A stretch of 18,113 bases of DNA from Cytophagales bacterium (lineage in GTDB: Bacteria > Bacteroidota > Bacteroidia > Cytophagales > Cyclobacteriaceae). The DNA is taken from positions 1 through 18,113 of the forward strand of contig DNTA01000093.1 of NCBI GenBank assembly GCA_003500135.1, read 5' to 3'. Shown here piece by piece: positions 8,540-16,091 of the stretch (position 1 is the first letter of the stretch; every line of letters begins with the position of its first letter). Made by a program: the position numbers and the translations under genes. The notes under the pieces are model-generated. The model did not search any database, was not told the origin of the DNA, and saw only the letters and a list, made by a program, of their open reading frames with translations.

Positions 8540-9382
8540 TTACTGTATCTGATCTAAAGGAGCTGGTGTGTCTTCATCTTCCTCCCAATATTTCCTTTCC
8601 TTTTTGATTACAAATCGCGACACCTGTATGCTTATTTCATAAAGCAATAAAATAGGTAGCGAAATTAATACCTGGCTGAAAATATCAGGAGGTGTAATGA
8701 TGGCTGATATAATTAGAATAACTACGATGGCATGTTTTCGATAGTTACGCAAAAATTGAGGGGTAACTATCCCGGCTTTGCTGAGAAAAAACACCACAAT
8801 AGGAAGCTGGAACATCAAACCGCTCGACAAAACCAACATAATGACCGTATTGACATAAGAAGTAAGGTCAATTTCATTAAGTATCGAGGGATCAAGTTGG
8901 TAATTCATCAAAAAATTAATGGAAATGGGCGATAGCAAAAAATACCCGAAGGTAATGCCCAGTCCGAATAGGAAGGTGACAAAGAATACCGCTCCACGGC
9001 TTGCTTTTCGCTCATTGTGATATAAACCCGGACTTATAAACCGCCAGAATTCCCAAAATATGTAGGGAAAAGCCAGAATTACCCCGGCAACTACTGAAGA
9101 GGCAATGTGCATGGTAAATTGTGCCGTCATCTGTCGGTTCTGAATGATGAACGGAAGTTCTTCAACACACAAAAATTTAGCATGAAGAATTTCACTTAAC
9201 TGACAAAGCGCCTGATAGGTCCAGAAATCAGTTCTTGAAGGCCCAAGGATTATTTGGCCAAAAATGATTTCTTTTGACAAAAAGGCCAAAACCGACAGCA
9301 CTACCACCGCAAGCATCGACCTCACCAGGTGCCAACGCAACTCTTCGAGGTGATCTAAAAATGACATTTCCTTTTCTCCCAT
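8540..9382 (-). CDS. tatC: Sec-independent protein translocase subunit TatC
   Basis: TatC is the twin-arginine signal-peptide receptor of the Tat translocase in the inner membrane. The 280 residues carry the cytoplasmic signature FLDHLEELRWHL, with E14 matching the signal-binding Glu. They also carry FWRFISPGLYHNER with E124, and TPPDIFSQ with D233. Six TM segments lie at about 19-38, 93-116, 132-155, 177-200, 216-230 and 234-252. The first periplasmic loop, about 55 residues, is longer than in Escherichia coli and contains C60 and C72. The position matching E. coli E170 is Q192 (MFQLP). The start is set by MGEKEMSFLDHLEEL. No tatA or tatB is in the window. The gene lies between glyA (34-nt gap) and rpiB (4-nt gap). 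Confidence 0.95.
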   Translation of the reverse strand: MGEKEMSFLDHLEELRWHLVRSMLAVVVLSVLAFLSKEIIFGQIILGPSRTDFWTYQALCQLSEILHAKFLCVEELPFIIQNRQMTAQFTMHIASSVVAGVILAFPYIFWEFWRFISPGLYHNERKASRGAVFFVTFLFGLGITFGYFLLSPISINFLMNYQLDPSILNEIDLTSYVNTVIMLVLSSGLMFQLPIVVFFLSKAGIVTPQFLRNYRKHAIVVILIISAIITPPDIFSQVLISLPILLLYEISIQVSRFVIKKERKYWEEDEDTPAPLDQIQ

Positions 9383-9416
9383 CTCCTGTAGGCCAGGGAA
9401 TTAATGCCCCCCTGTT

Positions 9417-10694
9417 TTATGAATAAAGTGGAAAATTATGCATCCACTTATTTACTTCCTGTTTTATTGAATTTATTTTTCCTTCGTCTTCGCGGTTCAC
9501 CAAAACATCGTCAATCAGATCCACAATTTTTTCCATATCCGACCCCTTCATTCCCCTGGTAGTGATCGCCGCTGTACCTACCCTGATTCCCGAAGTAACA
9601 AAAGGTGATCGAGTATCGAAGGGGACCATATTTTTATTAATGGTAATATCCGCTTTAATCAATGTGTTTTCCGCAATTTTACCCGTAAGTTTTTCATCTT
9701 TTGGCCTCAGGTCGATAAGCATTAAATGATTGTCTGTACCTCCGGAAATAACTGGGTATCCTTTATCGACGAAAGCCTGCGCCATAGCTGCCGCATTTTT
9801 CTTCACCTGAATGACATAATCCATAAATTCATCGGAAAGCGCTTCTTCAAATGCAATGGCTTTTGCTGCAATCACATGCTCCAGAGGCCCTCCCTGGGTT
9901 CCTGGAAAAACCCCGCCATCCAGCAGCGCCGACATTTTTTTGATTTCCCCTTTTGGTGACTTTAGGCCCATAGGATTGTCAAAATCCTCGCGCATCATGA
10001 TCATGCCGCCTCTCGGACCGCGAAGGGTCTTATGCGTTGTGGTGGTTACAATGTCACAATACTCCAAAGGGTCATCCAGCAGGCCCCGCGCAATAAGGCC
10101 TGAAGGATGCGAAATATCGGCCAATAATAATGCCCCTATTTCATCGGCAATAGCCCTGAACCGGGCATAGTCCCATTCTCTGCTGTATGCTGAGGCTCCG
10201 CAAATAATTAATTTTGGCTTTTCCTTTCGGGCGGCCCCTTCGAATTGATTGTAATCGATCAGGCCGCTTTCCTTTTCAACTCCATAAAAATGGGCTTCAT
10301 AAAGTTTACCGGAAAAATTAACCGGACTGCCATGCGTCAGGTGTCCACCGTGAGAAAGGTCAAACCCCAATATCTTGTCACCAGCATTCAATACCGCCAG
10401 CATAACAGCTGCATTTGCCTGCGCTCCCGAGTGAGGCTGTACATTGACCCATTCCGCACCAAAAAGTTTTTTCGCCCGGTCGCGTGCAAGATTTTCAATT
10501 TCATCCACAACTTCACAACCTCCATAATATCGTTTACCAGGAAGACCTTCGGCATACTTGTTGGTCAACGTGGTGCCCATAGCTTCCATTACCTGCGGTG
10601 AAGCAAAATTTTCGGAGGCTATCAGTTCGATGCCATTTTCTTGTCTTTCTGTTTCCTTTTGGATTAGGTCAAAAACTACTTGATCTCTCTGCAT
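9417..10694 (-). CDS. glyA: Serine hydroxymethyltransferase
   Basis: GlyA is the PLP enzyme that converts serine and tetrahydrofolate to glycine and methylene-tetrahydrofolate, the main one-carbon source. From the chosen start the protein has 425 residues, a normal length. Motifs are ELIASENF (23-30), [17 protein letters not shown] (45-61), the HGGHLTHG segment (115-122) and the cofactor-binding ADISHPSGL (192-200). The PLP lysine is K222 in [14 protein letters not shown]. The frame is open 26 codons further upstream to an ATG at 10770-10772. However, those residues are hydrophobic and unlike the family, and a promoter lies inside them, so [10 protein letters not shown] is the better start. 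It is first in the glyA-tatC-rpiB operon. Confidence 0.95.
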   Translation of the reverse strand: MQRDQVVFDLIQKETERQENGIELIASENFASPQVMEAMGTTLTNKYAEGLPGKRYYGGCEVVDEIENLARDRAKKLFGAEWVNVQPHSGAQANAAVMLAVLNAGDKILGFDLSHGGHLTHGSPVNFSGKLYEAHFYGVEKESGLIDYNQFEGAARKEKPKLIICGASAYSREWDYARFRAIADEIGALLLADISHPSGLIARGLLDDPLEYCDIVTTTTHKTLRGPRGGMIMMREDFDNPMGLKSPKGEIKKMSALLDGGVFPGTQGGPLEHVIAAKAIAFEEALSDEFMDYVIQVKKNAAAMAQAFVDKGYPVISGGTDNHLMLIDLRPKDEKLTGKIAENTLIKADITINKNMVPFDTRSPFVTSGIRVGTAAITTRGMKGSDMEKIVDLIDDVLVNREDEGKINSIKQEVNKWMHNFPLYS

Positions 10695-10718
10695 GGTGAT
10701 TTGATTAAAAATAAGTGC

Positions 10719-10749
10719 CAAAAATAAGTGAAGCGTTATTAATACACAA
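10719..10749 (-). promoter_or_regulatory. glyA promoter (-33 TTG, -7 TATTTTTG)
   Basis: On the minus strand a TTG at 10749-10747 is followed after 20 nt by TATTTTTG at 10726-10719. Both elements and the spacing fit the Bacteroidota primary-sigma consensus. Transcription would begin near 10712, about 18 nt before the ATG at 10694. This puts the longer ATG at 10770-10772 upstream of the start of transcription and supports the shorter glyA. Confidence 0.6.
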
Positions 10750-10760
10750 TCAAATAAGTA

Positions 10761-10791
10761 TTGGAATATCAAATGTTGTCTATTAATTTTC
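10761..10791 (+). promoter_or_regulatory. Candidate promoter for the GIN-domain lipoprotein gene
   Basis: A TTG at 10761-10763 is followed after 20 nt by TAATTTTC (10784-10791), one base from TAnnTTTG. The gene starts at 10810, giving a leader of about 12 nt. It is divergent from, and just clear of, the glyA promoter. The -7 element is imperfect. Confidence 0.35.
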
Positions 10792-10809
10792 TATAAAATA
10801 CACAACACT

Positions 10810-11535
10810 ATGAAGAAGCTCCTGTTTTTTACAATTCTAATTATTGGTTTTAGCGCCTGCCGATGGGATGAGCGCATCGTTCGTGGAAATGGCAACAGAA
10901 TCTCCGACACGATTCAGCTCAATAAGCTTCATGCCCTGGCAATAGGTGGAAACTATAAAATAACACTCAAAAAAAGTTTTCAGCCAAAGGTAATTATTCA
11001 TTGTGATGAAAATTTATTGGAACATATCATAACGGAAGATCGGGATGGCGATTTATCAATAACCAGCAATGCCAACCTTGTAAGTGAAAAGGATATCAGG
11101 ATAGATATTTTCTTTCAAAACCTGGAGCGCATTCAAACTTTTGGAGCTTCTACAGTTTCTTCGGATGATCAAATTGAGGGCAACGATTTCAAATTGAATG
11201 TTGCCGGAGTGGGTGCAACAAAACTGGACATTGACGTTCAGTTTCTCGAAGTCGATATGAGTGGTGCCGGGGTGGTGGAGCTAAAAGGGTTTGCAAAGGA
11301 AGCTGTAGTAAGCATCAGTGGAGCAGGTGCGCTCAATGGATATGAACTGGAGGTTGATCGATGCAATATCGATATTTCGGGTGTCGGTGGCGCTGAGATA
11401 TATGTCACAGACTATCTGGAGGGCAACATCAATGGAATTGGCAGTATTAATTATCGCGGACAGCCCAAAAAGATAGTTCGCAACATACAAGGTTTGGGGA
11501 AAATAGAAGAATCAGAAGAATATATGGGGCAATAG
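10810..11535 (+). CDS. GIN-domain (DUF2807) lipoprotein
   Basis: This is a predicted secreted lipoprotein of 241 residues. A basic N-terminus (MKK) and hydrophobic stretch lead to the lipobox FSAC with C17 as the lipidation site, so it is probably anchored in the outer membrane. The rest matches the putative head-domain GIN repeat family (DUF2807), common in Bacteroidota. The central part runs in short beta-rich repeats of about 20 residues marked by Gly-Ala/Gly-Val pairs: FGAST, VAGVGAT, MSGAGVV, ISGAGAL, ISGVGGA and INGIGSI. This suggests a right-handed beta-helix with small-residue turns. The molecular role of the family is not established. The gene stands alone between the divergent glyA operon and the fad regulatory region; no terminator was recognised after it. 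Confidence 0.85.
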   Translation: MKKLLFFTILIIGFSACRWDERIVRGNGNRISDTIQLNKLHALAIGGNYKITLKKSFQPKVIIHCDENLLEHIITEDRDGDLSITSNANLVSEKDIRIDIFFQNLERIQTFGASTVSSDDQIEGNDFKLNVAGVGATKLDIDVQFLEVDMSGAGVVELKGFAKEAVVSISGAGALNGYELEVDRCNIDISGVGGAEIYVTDYLEGNINGIGSINYRGQPKKIVRNIQGLGKIEESEEYMGQ

Positions 11536-11729
11536 TCTAAATACAAAATTGTAGGCCTATAATAACATCATTCACGACAATTTCAGACACAATTTATGAC
11601 CAGGTAATGTCACATCTTATTGAGATAAAATTGAAAAAACATTGATATTTGGCCAAATACTATCCTCAGATTCGGTAATTCAGATGTAACACTTGCCTAC
11701 TATTTTTCGGGGAATATATCCATTGGTCA

Positions 11730-11748
11730 AATTTAGTATGCAAGCATA
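11730..11748 (+). promoter_or_regulatory. Upstream copy of the duplicated palindromic operator
   Basis: AATTTAGTATGCAAGCATA differs by one base from the copy at 11884-11902. Its core TATGC-AA-GCATA has 5-nt inverted arms. It lies 154 nt upstream of the promoter-proximal copy. A second MarR dimer site is the natural reading, but no binding data can be seen. Confidence 0.5.
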
Positions 11749-11883
11749 ATAAATTCTATTTTATTGCATATTTATCAATTCATCCCCCAGATTAAGTCCA
11801 TTATTGCAATTATTACCCTCTTTTTATGAATAATAATAGATATTCTGAAATAATGAATAAACCTCAGGCGACTAATTTTTTTC

Positions 11884-11903
11884 AATTTAGTATGCATGCA
11901 TAC
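11884..11903 (+). promoter_or_regulatory. Promoter-proximal palindromic operator for the MarR regulator
   Basis: AATTTAG is followed by a perfect 14-nt palindrome, GTATGCATGCATAC (11890-11903). It covers the place expected for the -33 element and part of the spacer of the marR promoter, so a bound dimer would block RNA polymerase. MarR-family dimers commonly bind palindromes of this size close to their own promoter. The pairing of site and regulator is inferred from position, symmetry and the repeated copy upstream. Confidence 0.55.
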
Positions 11904-11913
11904 CAAAATTATA

Positions 11914-11921
11914 TATATTTG
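11914..11921 (+). promoter_or_regulatory. -7 element of the marR-fadNAE promoter
   Basis: TATATTTG is an exact TAnnTTTG match, 19-26 nt before the marR ATG at 11940. Transcription would start near 11928, giving a leader of about 12 nt that contains AAGGA (11930-11934). No clean TTG lies at -33; that position is occupied by the palindrome. Confidence 0.5.
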
Positions 11922-11939
11922 ATGACTTGAAGGACCTAT

Positions 11940-12395
11940 ATGAAGCGAGAAGAAACTATAGATTATAACATCAAAGCGTCATGGCATGCGATCTCCAGGA
12001 TGTACAACCAAAAGGCCATTAAACATGGCATTACCACGTCTATTGCCTATGTACTGTTGAACATCAGCTCTTCGAAAGGTACACCGGCGACCAAAATTGC
12101 CCCCCTGATTGGCCTGGAAGCCCGAAGCCTGACCCGGATGTTGAAAAACCTGGAGGAGAAAGGACTGATATATCGAGAGAAAGACCCGAACGATGGAAGG
12201 TCGGTTCGTGTTTTTCTTACAGAGAAAGGTTATAAGAAAAAGGGAATTACCATAAAAACAGTCAAAGCATTTAACAGCTATATCCGCCAACGTGTAGAAC
12301 CGGAAAAACTAAACGCATTTTTCGAAGTGATCGGCTGGATTAATGAAATGGTGGAACACGATGATGAACTTAAGGAATTAATTGGAAAAGAATAA
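11940..12395 (+). CDS. MarR-family transcriptional regulator
   Basis: This 151-residue winged helix-turn-helix protein is a probable dimeric DNA-binding repressor. The helix-turn-helix spans about residues 48-77, with recognition helix LEARSLTRMLKNLEEKGLI (59-77). The wing carries the MarR hallmark DPNDGRSVRVFLTEKG (82-97). The first and last helices would form the dimer and ligand pocket. It is the first gene of a tight plus-strand cluster, 31 nt ahead of fadN, and follows a promoter overlapped by a perfect palindrome. An autoregulated repressor of the fad genes that responds to an acyl-CoA or fatty acid is the simplest model. The ligand is not visible from the sequence. An AAGGA motif six nt before the ATG supports the start. 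Confidence 0.9.
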   Translation: MKREETIDYNIKASWHAISRMYNQKAIKHGITTSIAYVLLNISSSKGTPATKIAPLIGLEARSLTRMLKNLEEKGLIYREKDPNDGRSVRVFLTEKGYKKKGITIKTVKAFNSYIRQRVEPEKLNAFFEVIGWINEMVEHDDELKELIGKE

Positions 12396-12426
12396 ATAGA
12401 GTTAGCCAGTAAAATTCAACATACAC

Positions 12427-14829
12427 ATGAAAAGAAACATCAACAAAGTAGCTGTATTAGGATCCGGTATAATGGGGTCCAGGATCGCCTGCCACTTTGC
12501 CAATATTGGTGTCGAGGTACTTTTACTCGATATTACACCAAGAGAATTAACCGAAGAAGAAAAAGCCAAAGGCCTGACTTTAGAGGATAAATCGGTTAGA
12601 AACAAGATAGTCGCCTCTGCTTTTACCACTGCAGTAAAATCAAAACCTGCACCGCTTTACGACAAAAATTTTGCTGAGCGAGTGTCACTGGGCAATTTTG
12701 ACGATGATATGCAAAAAATTGCCGACTATGACTGGGTGATTGAAGTGGTGGTAGAAAACCTGGACATCAAGAAAAAAGTGTTTGAACAGGTAGAAAAATA
12801 CCGCAAGACCGGCACACTGATCACCTCCAATACTTCAGGCATTCCTATTCAAATGATGTTGGAAGGTAGAAGCGAGGACTTCCAAAAGCATTTCTGTGGA
12901 ACCCACTTCTTTAACCCGCCCAGGTACCTGAAATTATTAGAGATCATCCCAAGTCCGAAAACCGATCCTGGGATCATTGACTTTCTAATGCATTACGGGG
13001 ATTTGTTCCTGGGTAAAAAGACGGTCCTTTGCAAAGACACTCCTGCTTTTATAGCTAACAGAGTAGGTATCTACTCCATCTTGAAAGTGGTGGAAACCAT
13101 GCAAAAGCTCGGACTGAATATCGATGAAATTGACAAATTAACGGGGCCCGTAATCGGACGACCTAAATCAGCAACCTTCAGAACATCTGATGTTGTTGGT
13201 CTTGACACACTGATAAAAGTAGCGAACAATTTATACGATGGCCTTCCCAATGATGAAAGAAGGGAGACCTTTAAGCTACCTGATGTTATTGGTGAACTTG
13301 AAAAAAGAAAATGGCTTGGTGATAAGACCAAACAAGGTTTTTACAAAAAGACAAAGGATGAGAATGGTAAAACCAAAATCCTGACACTTGACCTTGAAAC
13401 ACTCGAATACCAGCCCAAACAAAAAGCAAAATTCGCGACGCTTGAGCTCACCAAGCCTATTGACAATGTAAAAGATAGGTTCAAAGTTTTATTCGGTGGA
13501 AAAGATAAAGCCGGCGAGTTCTACCGTGATTCTTTCTACGGCCTGTTTCAATATGTTTCCAACCGCATTCCGGAGATATCAGATGAGCTTTTCAAAATAG
13601 ATGATGCCATTTGCGCAGGGTTTGGCTGGGAAGTTGGCCCGTTTGAAACCTGGGACCAGGTAAACGTGAAAAAGACGGTAGAGGCGATGGAAAAGGCAGG
13701 CTATAAACCCAATGACTGGGTTTATGAAATGCTCGACGGCGGCTTCGAAAGTTTTTATAAAATTGAGGATGGCAAGCCTTACTATTACGATATCCCCACT
13801 AAATCATACAAAGAAGTACCAGGTGTTCAGGACTACATCATATTGGACCACATACGCAACAATAACGTGGTTTGGAAAAACTCCGGCGCTTCAGTTTTTG
13901 ACCTGGGCGATGGGGTTTTGAACCTTGAATTCCAGACCAAAATGAATACGTTGGGTGGCGAAGTTGTGGAAGGCATCAACAAAGCCATCGATATGGCTGA
14001 GAAGGACTATCAGGGAGTGGTAATCGGCAACCAGGGGAGCAACTTCTCTGCCGGCGCCAACCTGGCCATGGTATTTATGTTTGCCATCGAGCAGGAATAC
14101 GATGAACTCGATATGATGATCCGCACTTTCCAGAATACCATGATGAGGGCCCGTTATTCATCAGTTCCGGTTGTGGTAGCGCCCCACGGAATGACACTGG
14201 GAGGCGGTTGCGAGCTAACCATGCACGCCGATCGGGTACAGGCAGCAGCTGAAACCTATATCGGTTTGGTGGAAGTTGGAGTTGGACTAATACCTGGTGG
14301 TGGCGGCACAAAGGAAATGGCCCTTCGCGTGGCACAACGCATGGAATCAGGCGATATAGAATACAATGCTTTGCAAAATGCTTTCATGAATATCGCCATG
14401 GCCAAAGTAGCCACTTCGGCCGAGGAAGCGAGGGGAATGAACATTCTCAGACCTCAGGATAAGGTTTCGATTAATAAAGACCGGCAAATTGCCGATGCGA
14501 AACTTATTGCGCTTGAACTAGCTGCTCAGGGTTATTCAAAACCAGCGCCACATAAAAACATCAGGGTGCAGGGCCGTGGAGGTATAGCATTGTTCATGGC
14601 GGGGGTAAACGGTATGCGAATGGGCAACTATATTTCTGACCACGATGTGAAAATTGCCAACAAAATTGCTTATGTCATGTGTGGCGGTGATTTGTCATAT
14701 CCGCAGGAAGTATCAGAACAGTATCTGCTTGACCTTGAAAGGGAAGCCTTCCTGTCACTTTGTGGTGAACGAAAAACACTTGAGCGCATACAGGCCATCC
14801 TGAATGGTGGTAAACCCTTGAGAAATTAA
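12427..14829 (+). CDS. fadN: 3-hydroxyacyl-CoA dehydrogenase/enoyl-CoA hydratase, FadN type
   Basis: This bifunctional beta-oxidation enzyme hydrates 2-enoyl-CoA and oxidises 3-hydroxyacyl-CoA with NAD+. The 800 residues have the FadN order, with dehydrogenase first and hydratase last, the reverse of E. coli FadB. The NAD motif GSGIMG is at 12-17. The dehydrogenase pair is H160 in GTHFFNP and E172 in LLEII. The dehydrogenase C-terminal domains run to about residue 440. The crotonase fold follows from about 495, with oxyanion-hole segment NFSAGANLAM (539-548). The hydratase glutamates are E596 in GGGCEL and E616 in GLVEVGVG. All four catalytic residues are present, so both activities look intact. 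It sits between marR and fadA, 36 nt from the latter. The substrate chain length cannot be read here. Confidence 0.94.
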   Translation: MKRNINKVAVLGSGIMGSRIACHFANIGVEVLLLDITPRELTEEEKAKGLTLEDKSVRNKIVASAFTTAVKSKPAPLYDKNFAERVSLGNFDDDMQKIADYDWVIEVVVENLDIKKKVFEQVEKYRKTGTLITSNTSGIPIQMMLEGRSEDFQKHFCGTHFFNPPRYLKLLEIIPSPKTDPGIIDFLMHYGDLFLGKKTVLCKDTPAFIANRVGIYSILKVVETMQKLGLNIDEIDKLTGPVIGRPKSATFRTSDVVGLDTLIKVANNLYDGLPNDERRETFKLPDVIGELEKRKWLGDKTKQGFYKKTKDENGKTKILTLDLETLEYQPKQKAKFATLELTKPIDNVKDRFKVLFGGKDKAGEFYRDSFYGLFQYVSNRIPEISDELFKIDDAICAGFGWEVGPFETWDQVNVKKTVEAMEKAGYKPNDWVYEMLDGGFESFYKIEDGKPYYYDIPTKSYKEVPGVQDYIILDHIRNNNVVWKNSGASVFDLGDGVLNLEFQTKMNTLGGEVVEGINKAIDMAEKDYQGVVIGNQGSNFSAGANLAMVFMFAIEQEYDELDMMIRTFQNTMMRARYSSVPVVVAPHGMTLGGGCELTMHADRVQAAAETYIGLVEVGVGLIPGGGGTKEMALRVAQRMESGDIEYNALQNAFMNIAMAKVATSAEEARGMNILRPQDKVSINKDRQIADAKLIALELAAQGYSKPAPHKNIRVQGRGGIALFMAGVNGMRMGNYISDHDVKIANKIAYVMCGGDLSYPQEVSEQYLLDLEREAFLSLCGERKTLERIQAILNGGKPLRN

Positions 14830-14865
14830 TTCAGTTGAAAATTGTAAAAGCGAAAAGACAAAATC

Positions 14866-16041
14866 ATGAATGCATATATTGTAGGAGGATTTAGAACAGC
14901 AGTAGGCAAAGCCAAAAAGGGCGGGTTCCGATTTACCAGACCTGACGATCTGGCGGCTACGGTGATAAAGCATTTGGTGGGGTCTGTCGAAGGATTTGAC
15001 CCTAAACGAGTAGATGACCTTATTGTGGGCAATGCCATTCCTGAAGCAGAACAGGGCATGCAGATGGGTAGAATGATCTCCCTTCTTTCCCTGCCAATCG
15101 AAGTGCCCGGAATGATTATCAACCGATATTGCGGTTCCGGACTGGAGGCAATTAATATAGCGTCTGCCCGAATTCACGCTGGAATGGCCGATTGTATCAT
15201 AGCAGGTGGAACTGAGTCGATGTCGATGCTACCCATGATGGGCTGGAAAACAGCGCTAAATTACAACATTGCCAGTCAGAACCCGGACTATTACACATCG
15301 ATGGGCCTCACCGCTGAACAAGTGGCTCAGAAGTATGATATTTCTCGTGAAGAACAAGACGAATTTGCCTATAACTCGCACATGCGGGCGCTCAACGCCA
15401 TTAAAGAGGGGAAATTCAAAGACGAAATCGTTCCGGTAGAAGTGGAAGAAATTTTCGTTGATGAAAAAGGTAAAAAACAGAAGAAAACTTTCACAGTAGA
15501 TACGGATGAAGGACCCCGGGCAGATACCAATGTGGAAACTTTAGGTAAACTGAGGCCGGTTTTTGCTGCCAAAGGATCGGTGACAGCTGGAAACTCATCT
15601 CAAACATCCGATGGAGCAGCTTTCGTAATGGTTATGTCGGAACGCATGGTTAAAGAACTTAACCTCGAACCCATCGCCCGACTGGTGAGCTATGCCGCCG
15701 CTGGTGTAGAGCCGAAAATCATGGGTATAGGCCCGGTGGAAGCCGTGCCAAAGGCTTTGAAACTGGCGGGGCTCAATAAAAACGACATTGAACAAATCGA
15801 ACTTAATGAGGCCTTTGCCGCTCAATCATTAGGTGTTGTAAAAGCCCTGGACTTCGATCAGGAGTCATTAAATGTAAATGGCGGCGCTATAGCGCTGGGG
15901 CACCCTCTGGGTTGTACGGGTGCAAAACTAAGCGTTCAGCTTATAAACGAAATGAGAAGGAGAAACCAAAAATATGGTATGGTGACTGCATGTGTAGGAG
16001 GCGGTCAGGGGGTTGCCGGTATTTTCGAGCGACTTAAGTAA
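14866..16041 (+). CDS. fadA: 3-ketoacyl-CoA thiolase FadA
   Basis: FadA cleaves 3-ketoacyl-CoA with CoA to acetyl-CoA and an acyl-CoA two carbons shorter. The 391 residues are typical of degradative thiolases. The nucleophile is C89 in NRYCGSGLEA. NEAFAAQ is at 314-320, the catalytic His is H346 in GGAIALGHPLGCTGA, and the acid/base Cys is C376 in ACVGGGQG. A biosynthetic acetoacetyl-CoA thiolase is possible from the fold alone. However, the position between fadN and fadE argues for beta-oxidation, and FadN plus FadA may form a complex as in other bacteria. The start ATG is 36 nt after the fadN stop without an obvious Shine-Dalgarno sequence. Confidence 0.93.
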   Translation: MNAYIVGGFRTAVGKAKKGGFRFTRPDDLAATVIKHLVGSVEGFDPKRVDDLIVGNAIPEAEQGMQMGRMISLLSLPIEVPGMIINRYCGSGLEAINIASARIHAGMADCIIAGGTESMSMLPMMGWKTALNYNIASQNPDYYTSMGLTAEQVAQKYDISREEQDEFAYNSHMRALNAIKEGKFKDEIVPVEVEEIFVDEKGKKQKKTFTVDTDEGPRADTNVETLGKLRPVFAAKGSVTAGNSSQTSDGAAFVMVMSERMVKELNLEPIARLVSYAAAGVEPKIMGIGPVEAVPKALKLAGLNKNDIEQIELNEAFAAQSLGVVKALDFDQESLNVNGGAIALGHPLGCTGAKLSVQLINEMRRRNQKYGMVTACVGGGQGVAGIFERLK

Positions 16042-16091
16042 TGGAATAATAGCTATCTAACATTTTATACCTGAAAAAACATTGATTTATT

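Larger units (their letters stand above)
11536..11939 (+). other. 404-nt non-coding regulatory region upstream of marR-fadNAE
   Basis: No convincing reading frame was found on either strand. The region is distinctly more AT-rich than the genes beside it. It contains two near-identical 19-nt elements centred on a palindrome (11730-11748 and 11884-11902), a half-site TTGCATA at 11764-11770, and the marR -7 element at 11914-11921. The 5' third (11536-11700) holds a short TAGGCCTA palindrome and nothing else I can name. It is longer than needed for one core promoter, which suggests either upstream control sites or an undetected small RNA. Confidence 0.6.

Noticed and set aside
9383..9416. Small CAGGG/CCCTG hairpin between glyA and tatC
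   Set aside because: It is a 5-bp stem without a T run. Close gene spacing suggests read-through, not termination.
10695..10772. Longer GlyA N-terminus starting at 10772
   Set aside because: The 26 added residues are hydrophobic and unlike SHMT, and a promoter lies within them.
11565..11580. TAGGCCTA palindrome after the lipoprotein gene as a terminator
   Set aside because: The stem is too short and has no T tract.
11662..11672. 11-nt sequence ATCCTCAGATT shared with 18098-18108
   Set aside because: It is too short to separate from chance and has no flanking similarity.
11728..11735. Minus-strand TAAATTTG next to the upstream operator
   Set aside because: It matches TAnnTTTG but has no -33 TTG, and would only make antisense RNA into the region behind the lipoprotein gene.
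11632..16086. 15-nt direct repeat TGAAAAAACATTGAT at 11632-11646 and 16072-16086
   Set aside because: It is AT-rich, and one such pair is roughly what chance gives in 18 kb. It is not symmetric and lies at no consistent distance from a promoter.
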